Assembly (NCBI GenBank): GCA_958450325.1
Contig: OY288251.1
Location: forward strand, 11,426,001 to 11,490,000
DNA length: 64,000 nucleotides
Source: Agrostemma githago
Taxonomy: Eukaryota; Streptophyta; Magnoliopsida; Caryophyllales; Caryophyllaceae
Direction: 5' to 3'
The notes under the pieces were generated by a model that was not told the DNA's origin, searched no databases, and was given only the letters and a program-made list of their open reading frames with translations. Within the stretch, counting starts at the first letter, position 1. Each line of letters starts with the position of its first letter. This document shows positions 57,401 through 64,000 of this stretch, piece by piece. A program made the translations under genes and the position numbers.

Positions 57401-58107
57401 ACGCCTTTTCAGGGTATCACCAAGTGTACTTGTGGCAGCCGGACAGGGTGAAGTGTGCGTTCATCACTAGTTCGGGCACTTACATGTATAAGATGATGCC
57501 CTTCGGGCTCAAAAATGCAGGGGCTACGTACCAGCGGTTGGTCGATAAAGTGTTTGAGAAACAAAAAGGCAGAAACATCGAGGCTTACGTTGATGATGCC
57601 ATCGTGAAAAGCAGGGAAGACAAAGAACACCTGACAGACTTGCAGGAAACCTTCAGGTCCCTGCGCGCTTACAAAATGAAACTAAATCCGAAAAAGTGTA
57701 CGTTTGGAGTCCGCTCTGGGAAATTCCTGGGTTTCTTGGTCAGTTCTCGGGGTATAGATGCCAACCCTGAAAAAATTCAGGCAGTTCTAGACCTCCCTGA
57801 GCCCAAAACCATTAGAGACATCCAGCGCCTGACGGGCCGCATGGCCGCCTTAGCACGGTTCGTCGCCCGATCAGCGGACAAGGCCACTCCTTTCTTCAAA
57901 ATACTGAAAGGAAACAAACAGTTCAAGTGGGAAAACGAGCAGAAGGAGGCCTTTGAACAACTAAAGGACCATCTCAAGAAGCTCCCCACCCTGGCTAGGC
58001 CAGTAGCAGGAGAAAAGCTTTTCCTCTATATTGCAGTAACCAATATAACTGTCAGCGCAGTCATCCTGCGAGAAGAGGAGGCGCCCAGCAGCCTATATAC
58101 TTCGTAA
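54406..58107 (+). CDS. Tat-like gag-protease-RT polyprotein, first part, one in-frame stop
   Basis: ATG at 54,406 opens 162 codons of gag N-terminus ending in TAG (54,892-54,894). The same frame continues without a break (next ATG at 54,925) to 58,107. In the 1060-codon part: gag domain about residues 130-290 (TIKFDGTTDPEDHLAAFESH, GWFRDLRQGSI, EYMRRFDLSYQQV); zinc knuckle about 377 (FCTFHDCIGHTTEEC); protease about 508 (MVDTGAYTNLLY); RT about 740-915 (GAWRMCVDFTNLNKACPKD, FLDAFSGYHQ, MMPFGLKNAGATYQRLVDKV, catalytic YVDDA at about 887). The first RNase H begins at about 1020 and is cut by a one-base frameshift near 58,085 (QQPIYFVSHAL continues in another frame). The stop and frameshift mean this copy probably needs help to move. 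Confidence 0.92.
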
Positions 58108-60128
58108 GTCATGCGCTGGGGGCAGCTGAGAAGAATTATCCGATGGTTGAAAAAGCCGCCTACGCGGTCATAGTTGCTGCCAGGAAGCTCAGACCTTACT
58201 TTGATGCGCATCCAGTCGTAGTCCTCACCGACCAACCCCTGGAAAAGGTGTTGGAAAAATTCGAAAAATCAGGGAGATTGTTGAAGTGGGCAATTGAGCT
58301 GAGTGGACTAGGTATATCTTACCAGCCGAGAACGGCCATCAAAGCCCAGGCCTTGGCAGATTTTCTGGCTGAGTGCTCCCATGCAGGGGAGGAAGAAGCC
58401 CCTGCCCAGGAATGGATCGTGTATACTGACGGATCCTCGACAGCCAATGGCGCAGGCGCAGGCGTCGTGCTAACCAGCCCAGAAGGGACTGATTTTGAGC
58501 ATGCTCTCAGATTTGTTTTCCCAGCATCAAACAATGAAGCAGAGTACGAAGCAGTACTCGCAGGCGTCAGGCTAGCTAAAGCCGCTGGAGCGGAACGAAT
58601 TGTCCTAGCAACAGACTCCCAGCTCATCGCCAACCAAATCAATGGAGAATACGAAGCAAGGGACCAAGCAATGGCCGCATACCTGGAGATGGTGAAGAGA
58701 GAGTTATCCGGCCTAAAATCTTACGAGCTCAAACAGATCCCCCGATCCCAGAACAACAGAGCAGACGCCCTGTCAAAACTGGCAAGCTCCAGTCTGCAGG
58801 ACATCCGGAGATCAGTATGGGTCGACGTTTTGCACGAGAAATCCACTAACCCCTGTCAGGCGGTTAATACTGTGGAAGAAGAACCAGAAAGCTGGATGAC
58901 ACCCTTCATCCAGTACAAGAAGCAGGGTATCTTACCATCAGACTCGTTACAAAAGAAGAAGACGCAGGCTAAAGCAGCCTGGTTCATACTCATCAATGGA
59001 GAGCTTTACAAAAAATCTTTTACTCATCCGCTGCTCAAATGCCTGCGGGCGGATCAGGCCGCTGAGGTATTAGAGGATATCCACTCAGGGATATGTGGGC
59101 ACCACATTGGTGGGAAAGCACTGGCCAACAAAGCCCTCAGGGCAGGCTACTACTGGCCTACCATGCTGGCGGATGCCAAGAGCCTGACCCAGAAATGCAG
59201 GAAATGCCAACTCTTTGCCCCATCAATCCATGCCCCAGCCCAAGAGCTCAGGCCGATCCTATCCCCCATCCCCTTCGCTCAATGGGGGATGGACATTCTG
59301 GGACCCTTCACGATGGCCACAGGAAGCAGAAAATTCTTAATTGTCGCCATAGACTACTTCACCAAGTGGGTGGAGGCCGAGGCAGTGCCCAATATCACTG
59401 AACCGGCGGTCAGGAAAGTAATCTGGCGAAACATCATCACCAGATTCGGTCTACCGAAGATGTTGGTATTTGACCATGGCAGACAATTCGATAACGGTCC
59501 ACTGAGAATCTGGCTGGAAAGCCACAACATTTCAGTCGCCTACTCAGCTGTCTGTCACCCTCAAACCAACGGGCAGGCAGAAGCAGCCAACAAACAAATC
59601 CTGAACGGCCTGAAGAAAATGGTGGATGATTGCAAGGGTAGGTGGGCTGACGAACTTCCCAGTATACTCTGGTCAATCCGAACTACCAAAAAAGAGTCTA
59701 CAGGCCAAACCCCATTTGGTCTGGTATATGGAGCAGAGGCGCTATTGCCAATCGAGGCAAGGGTTCCCTCTCTGCGTTCCCTGCAGTACGACCAGGCTGA
59801 AAACGAAGCTGCAATGGTTGAAGCCTTGGACCTGGTAAATGAGCTAAGGGAGGAAGCCAGTACCAACATCGCTGCCTACCAGCAGCGAATGAGGAAAGCT
59901 TTCAATAGCAAGGTCCGACAGAGGAGCTTTCAGATGGGCGAGCTGGTTCTGAGAAAGACACAGGCGATTGGGAAGTCAAGAGAGCATGGAAAGCTGAGTG
60001 CCAATTGGGAGGGCCCATACCAAGTAACTCAGGTTCTGGGGCCAGGCACATACAGGATAGCCAATCTGGAGGGACGAGAGCTAAGCGCTCACTGGAATGC
60101 AGACACACTAAAGAAATATTACGTCTGA
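58087..60128 (+). CDS. Tat-like RNase H-second RNase H-integrase, second part of pol
   Basis: Continues pol after the frameshift. In the piece starting at the ATG at 58,143: remainder of the first RNase H (KAAYAVIVAARKLRPYF); second, archaeal-type RNase H at about 88-215 (WIVYTDGSSTANGAGAG, NNEAEYEAVLAG, LATDSQL, RSQNNRADALSKLA), the dual RNase H typical of Tat/Ogre; integrase zinc finger about 310-357 (HSGICGHH...CRKCQ); catalytic Asp in GMDILGPF (about 383), Asp in VFDHGRQFDNG (about 442) and Glu in GQAEAANK (about 477), a D-D-35-E spacing; C-terminal GPY-type motif WEGPYQV (about 622). The end ...NADTLKKYYV is the natural C-terminus. The usual SDNG is FDHG here, but the Asp is kept. Confidence 0.93.
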
Positions 60129-60354
60129 ACAAGAATACAGGCAGTTTTTACTTTTACTAAAAGAAAAAAGGCGGAGGACGATCAAAAATGTCGACGGCTC
60201 CGACCACCCCAATGTCAAAAAGAATTTTAAGAGTATGAGAAGATACAGATTTATACTCGTTGCCTGTTCACACTCGCGTCTTTCACACACAAACGAGCAG
60301 GGGGCAATAGGGGGAGGCCCCCCTGTTGCCAAAATAGGGTAAAGTGAACCCCCC

Positions 60355-61045
60355 AACGCAAATCAGAGGCTACCCTGCTTACCTCTAGGTAAGCAGGGGG
60401 CAAGCCCCCTGGAATTTGAACGAAAAGCCAGAGACAGGCCAAGCTAACAAGGACTGGGGGCAGGCCCCCCAACCTTGTATAAAAAACGCAAAAGCCACCC
60501 TGCTCACCTCTGGGCGAGCAGGGGGCAGGCCCCCTGGACTTTGAACGAAAAGCCAGGGACAGGCCAAGCTAACAAGGACTGGGGGCAGGCCCCCAACCTT
60601 GTATAAAAAACGCAAAAGCCACCCTACTCACCTCTGGGCGAGCAGGGGGCAGGCCCCCTGGACTTTGAACGAAAAGCCAGGGACAGGCCAAGCTAACAAG
60701 GACTGGGGGCAGGCCCCCCAACCTTGTATAAAAAACGCAAAAGTCACCCTACTCACCTCTGGACGAGCAGGGGGCAGGCCCCCTGGACTTTGAACGAAAA
60801 GCCAGGGACAGGCCAGGCTAACAAGGACTGGGGGCAGGCCCCCCAACCTTGTATAAAAGCACAAGAGCCACCCTGCTTACCTCTAGGCAGGCAGGGGGCA
60901 GGCCCCCTGGACTTTGAACGAAAAGCCAGGGACAGGCCAGGCTAACAAGGACTGGGGGCAGGCCCCCCCAACCTTGTATAAAAAAACGCAAAAGCCGCCC
61001 CGCTTACCCCTGGGCAGGCAGGGCGCGGCCCTCTAGGCTTTTGAT
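60355..61045. repeat. 124-125-bp tandem array after pol, about five and a half copies
   Basis: Each unit has AAAAGCCACCCTGCTCACCT, CTGGGCGAGCAGGGGGCAGG, CCCCCTGGACTTTGAACG, AAAAGCCAGGGACAGGC, CTAACAAGGACTGGGGGCAGG and CCCCCCAACCTTGTATAAAA. TATAAAA occurs at 60,478, 60,602, 60,727, 60,852 and 60,977, spacing 124-125. Two GC hairpins per unit are possible (CAGGGGGC-AG-GCCCCCTG and GGGGGC-AG-GCCCCC). Copies are nearly identical except at the edges. Variable tandem repeats in this place are known in Tat-lineage elements. Open frames through the array are a by-product. Confidence 0.95.
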
Positions 61046-61276
61046 CAAAAACCATGGGCATGCTATGGTAGGCGATTAAACAAGTGAGGAAAGAACCCCT
61101 GAACTTTAAAACAGTTTGCCATAAAAAGAAAGGAATATCCCACAGAACAAAACCCACGAAGGGTGGAAAGATTTTTACAAAGTCAGAGAAAAGTACAAGT
61201 AGCAAAGTATTACAGAATAGCCATAAACACTGGCTCAGGGCGGGAAAATAAAAGCTTTTGTAAAAAAGAAGGGGCG

Positions 61277-62032
61277 TCATGCAGCATCCTGGTGAGCGTT
61301 GGCGTCTGCCTCAGGCTGCCTGGTCACCCGGGCTTCATCCTTGGCGGAATAGAGACTCCGGAAGGCGTCCTCGTCAAAAGTAGGGAACATCTCCCCTATC
61401 ACCTCCATTACCAGCTCTAGAGAAGAGTTAGCACCACTAGCAAAGCTGGCATCCACTGCAGCCTCAGTCTCCTCGGCCAAAGTCTTTTTCTCTTTCGTCC
61501 ATTCTCCCTTGGCCTGTTCAAAAGCCAACTTGGCCTGTGACAGCTGCTCCTCCAGGACAGTCACTCTCCCCTTCAAGTGCCCCATCTCGGCCAAAGATAG
61601 GTTGGCTCGGTCCAACGACTGCCGGCTCTCCTTCAGATCGGCCTCTAACTTGGAAACCTCCTTCACCGCCATTTCCCCCTGCAGCCTCCATCGATCAGCC
61701 TGTTTCTTGGCCTCCTCCAACTCCACCTCTTGCCTTGTCATTTTCTCTTTCAAAGAGCTCATCAAGGAAACGTCCCTCTCTATCATGGCCAGGCGGTCGG
61801 GAGGAGGAGCCCCAGGGGTAACTGTTAGCTCCTCATCACTCAGGCGGCTGAGAGCCGCCAGTTCCGCAGATGCCAACATGACCTTGGAGGTGCGCTGAAT
61901 ATATTGAAGCACTTGATGAGAAGTGGAATTCACCATCTTTGTAAGGCGGTCGGCCAAGACAGCTCCAGAGTCGGAAAGTAGGCCCGATACATCCACACTA
62001 TCACCAGCCGTGTAGTGGAACTCCACATTTTC
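61277..62032 (-). CDS. Antisense ORF, C-terminal coiled-coil part (after in-frame stop)
   Basis: Continues in the same frame directly after the TAG at 62,035-62,033; there is no ATG near its start (ENVEFHYTAGDSVDV), so it is the second half of the gene upstream rather than a separate one. About 250 residues. The middle is a long heptad-rich coiled coil (EKMTRQEVELEEAKKQAD, VSKLEADLKESRQSLDRA, VLEEQLSQAKLAFEQAK). The end is acidic. Coiled-coil tails are common in Transposase_28-type plant proteins. It stops about 230 bp from the tandem array, which may form its 3' UTR. Confidence 0.75.
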   Translation of the reverse strand, partial: ENVEFHYTAGDSVDVSGLLSDSGAVLADRLTKMVNSTSHQVLQYIQRTSKVMLASAELAALSRLSDEELTVTPGAPPPDRLAMIERDVSLMSSLKEKMTRQEVELEEAKKQADRWRLQGEMAVKEVSKLEADLKESRQSLDRANLSLAEMGHLKGRVTVLEEQLSQAKLAFEQAKGEWTKEKKTLAEETEAAVDASFASGANSSLELVMEVIGEMFPTFDEDAFRSLYSAKDEARVTRQPEADANAHQDAA

Positions 62033-63619
62033 CTATGGGAAGGGAATGCTAGAGGGCTCACGAGCAGGGCGTTTCGCATCAGGGGTGGAGACATCCGCCT
62101 CCAAGTCCACCACGTCAGCACTAGGGGGCTCCCTCTCCCTTTTCCTCCTCGTTTCCAAGGGAACACTCTCCCCAGTCCCCTCGGAATCTCCAGGCTGCGT
62201 TCCCTGCGAGATCCGAGGGCCAGCCGGAGAAGCACCCTGTTTTTGACCAGGGGAAGGAGTAGCTCCTGAAGTAACCTCCGCTTCCCCCTCATGAATGCTG
62301 GGAGTAGGAGTCGCCGGCTTCGACGAAGGCAGCCGGGGGGGGAGAGGTAATCTTCGACCAGCGGCAAAGTCTTTCACAAGCTTCATGAGGGCCTTACTTC
62401 CTTTCCTAAAATTTGGTGGAAGAGAAGGACGCTTTGAAAGAACGTGCAATTCCTCGCTCAAGCCTAGCCTCCTGACCTGCTTCTTAGTCCAGCTCCAAGT
62501 GTAGGAATCTGCAGGAAAGGAAAGGCGGTCATCCAAAAAGCAGGGTGAAATAAAATCCCTGGAAAATCGTGACAACAAGAAAACCCTAGAACTACCTTCA
62601 AGGCCACGAATCAGGCCCAGGGGAAGCAGGTACTCGTCTGTCGTGATGAGCTCCGCATGAGGGAGCCAGAAAACAGGGCAAAAGTTCCCATGTTTATCCG
62701 TCACGATCTCAAACTTTTTTATTAAAATCTTCTCCTTCTCGCTCAGCCTGACTTCCAGAGCCTTCCCCCCAACGCGAGGGTGATACTCCTCACGCGTCTC
62801 CATGCGGGTATGGACATGGTTCCTAAAATGTCTAGGAATTTTCCACCCCGACGCACTATGGACATATATGAAATTGTTTTTCCAGTCTTTGAGACTGCTC
62901 ATGGCCGGCCAGACCAGGGCGTACTTTTTCTGTCTCAACAGAGACCAGTAACCAGGGGATCCATCCCCCCCAGATGAAGACACCATTTGGAGGCCAACCA
63001 TAAAGCGAAGGGCGTCGATGTAAGGCCCCTCGCCATGGAACATGCAGGTCCAAGTGTAGGCCACTAATGCCCTAATGGCCGTTGCAGTTAACTGAGCGAT
63101 GGCGACGTTCATCCTCCTGAAAGTTTCCTCCAGGAAGGGATGTAACGGGAATCGCAGGCCGAATTCTAGGGCCTTATGGAAGACGGCTACACACCCCTCT
63201 GGGGGACAGCATACTGTGTCTTTTTCCCCAGGGATCACCACTGTGTACCCCTCCCCAAAATTATAAAACTGCTCGATGGCCTCAGCCGCGTTACATTCCA
63301 AGATCAGGTCCCTATTCTTAGCCTCGGGATAGGTCTGTAAGGGAACCACATATTTTTCTTTGTCCAAAAAGTAGGTCCTCCCTCTCTCCCTGCGGATAAG
63401 GGGACCGGCCACCCTGGCAGGGTCCACCTCCAGGGCCTCGTCATCTGAATCAATCACATCAAAGGGAGCTGGGTCGGGTGACTCAGCACCCTCTCCCCTG
63501 TGATCATCTTCCTCCCTGGGGCCAACCCCGGAGGAAGAAGCAACGTCATGACGGCTACTGTCGCCGCCGCCAGTTCTTCCGAGCAAAGAATCAAAGGAAA
63601 GAGGACGGACTCGCGACAT
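62033..63619 (-). CDS. Antisense ORF of the Tat-like element, Transposase_28 domain protein
   Basis: ATG at 63,619 opens 528 codons to TAG at 62,033. An acidic, Ser/Gly-rich N-terminus is followed at about residues 145-210 by CCPPEGCVAVFHKALEFGLR, FPLHPFLEETFRRMNVA and QLTATAIRALVAYTW. These match the domain known as 'putative gypsy type transposon' (Transposase_28), which is carried antisense by plant gypsy elements. Then come WSLLRQKKYALVWPA, WKNNFIYVHSASGWKIP and a Pro/Ser-rich low-complexity tail with a basic patch (RRKRERE). Function is unknown; it is not a true transposase. The final codons SIPFP-TAG are followed in frame by another 250 codons, so the product is either cut by a recent nonsense change or joined by readthrough or splicing (CCTTCCCATAG resembles an acceptor). 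TATA and G-box sequences lie upstream. Confidence 0.85.
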   Translation of the reverse strand: MSRVRPLSFDSLLGRTGGGDSSRHDVASSSGVGPREEDDHRGEGAESPDPAPFDVIDSDDEALEVDPARVAGPLIRRERGRTYFLDKEKYVVPLQTYPEAKNRDLILECNAAEAIEQFYNFGEGYTVVIPGEKDTVCCPPEGCVAVFHKALEFGLRFPLHPFLEETFRRMNVAIAQLTATAIRALVAYTWTCMFHGEGPYIDALRFMVGLQMVSSSGGDGSPGYWSLLRQKKYALVWPAMSSLKDWKNNFIYVHSASGWKIPRHFRNHVHTRMETREEYHPRVGGKALEVRLSEKEKILIKKFEIVTDKHGNFCPVFWLPHAELITTDEYLLPLGLIRGLEGSSRVFLLSRFSRDFISPCFLDDRLSFPADSYTWSWTKKQVRRLGLSEELHVLSKRPSLPPNFRKGSKALMKLVKDFAAGRRLPLPPRLPSSKPATPTPSIHEGEAEVTSGATPSPGQKQGASPAGPRISQGTQPGDSEGTGESVPLETRRKREREPPSADVVDLEADVSTPDAKRPAREPSSIPFP

Positions 63620-63814
63620 TTATGCTATAGAAGGGAAGAAAAGAGGCGAGAGATTCGAAAGTTCTAACCTAAGACGCCGGTGAAGTTGCCAGAGACAGCG
63701 ACAAGAAGTGATCCTTGCTCCTCGAAAAGAAAACGCTCGGCCAATGAAGGAGATTCAAGAAAGTGTTATGGGGAGTAAGGTATCAAGAAGAGTAAAAGAA
63801 GAGAATGAAGGGGG

Positions 63815-63892
63815 AGAAGGGTTTATATAAAGCCCAAAGAAGTTCGAAAGGCGAATTCCCTGACAAAACCTTCGAGGACCGTCCACGTGTCA
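63815..63892 (-). promoter_or_regulatory. Promoter-like sequence for the antisense gene
   Basis: Read on the minus strand, a G-box ACACGTGG (63,890-63,883) is followed 52 nt later by CTTTATATAAACC (63,832-63,820), a good TATA box. The antisense ATG is about 200 nt further on, a normal plant leader length with a CT-rich start (CTTCTCCCCCTTCATTCTC). An ATTGG (CCAAT on plus) lies near 63,905. Arrangement and spacing suggest Pol II transcription opposite to the retroelement. Confidence 0.6.
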
Positions 63893-64000
63893 CATACTGA
63901 ACACCAATTACTCACCTTTTTCAAGAAGAGCCTCGGTAAACAGAAACGTCAGAGAGAAAGGTCAATCAACGACCGCATTCAAAAAAAAAAATATATATTA

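Larger units (their letters stand above)
51888..64000 (+). mobile_element. Tat/Retand-like Ty3/gypsy retrotransposon (inner, 3' end outside window)
   Basis: 5' LTR 51,888-54,316, PBS 54,320-54,337, gag-pol 54,406-60,128, a 124-bp tandem array, then a long antisense gene. Dual RNase H, a variable repeat-bearing region after pol, and an antisense ORF there are features described for the plant Tat lineage (Retand, Grande and relatives). It is clearly GC-richer than its surroundings and less damaged than the Athila element it interrupts, so it is the younger insertion. Its 3' LTR and the target duplication are not in the window. Confidence 0.9.

Noticed and set aside
55024..60132. Minus-strand frames of 67-135 codons under gag-pol
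   Set aside because: Complement of well-supported gag-pol coding sequence, without independent motifs or starts.
60385..61280. Several 70-110-codon frames on both strands
   Set aside because: Read through the 124-bp array, giving the same peptide repeatedly on both strands; unit length rather than coding keeps them open.
61509..62504. Plus-strand frames of 65-129 codons opposite the antisense gene
   Set aside because: Shadows of the coiled-coil and Pro/Ser-rich antisense coding strand.

Overview
The window looks like nuclear DNA of a flowering plant, most likely a eudicot. It is AT-rich, has genes split by many GT-AG introns, carries one plant-type nucleoporin gene, and is packed with plant transposons (Ty3/gypsy of the Athila and Tat lineages, a FAR1-type MULE, hAT, Stowaway and Helitron ends). 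Many Stowaway-like copies and a Tat element with an antisense gene would fit Caryophyllales, but that placement is only a guess. I see no rRNA gene, tRNA gene or CRISPR array.

Layout. 1-13.7 kb is a mosaic of gene pieces and repeats. A Helitron 3' end lies at 324 (minus strand), and Helitron-like 5' ends on the same strand lie near 13.25 and 13.66 kb. Between them, all on the minus strand, are one exon of a plastid-type NFU scaffold protein, seven decayed exons of a WD40 protein, and exon 1 of a RABE1/Rab8 GTPase. There is also a plus-strand copy of the NUP93 leader. 13.9-23.5 kb holds non-autonomous elements: a MULE-MITE with a 9-bp target duplication, two hAT elements, several tandem arrays, a Helitron 3' end and Stowaway copies. 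24.05-33.98 kb is the one clearly intact host gene, NUP93, with 15 coding exons and an 863-aa open product. 34.2-40 kb is a decayed FAR1-type MULE whose left inverted arm was hit by a hAT element with a perfect 8-bp duplication. 40-45.4 kb holds foldback and tandem repeats plus a frameshifted fragment of a SEN1/MAA3-like helicase.

From 45,477 to the end are two nested LTR retrotransposons on the plus strand. The outer one is Athila-like: a 1.8-kb LTR, a PBS matching tRNA-Asp, and gag-protease-RT-RNase H with several breaks and a mutated RT active site. It is cut inside RNase H at 51,887/51,888 by a younger, GC-richer Tat/Retand-like element with a 2.4-kb LTR. That element has a nearly intact gag-pol with dual RNase H and integrase, a 124-bp tandem array, and a long antisense gene of the Transposase_28 ('putative gypsy type transposon') family. 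The antisense gene has its own promoter-like sequence near 63.8-63.9 kb. The 3' parts of both elements lie beyond the window.

Only NUP93 serves a cellular role with confidence. The rest records repeated transposition, gene-fragment capture and nested insertion. The points most worth a second look are the possible fragment-capturing Helitron, the promoter-equipped antisense gene with its in-frame stop, the TATA-bearing hairpin array, and the repeated palindromes in the Athila LTR.
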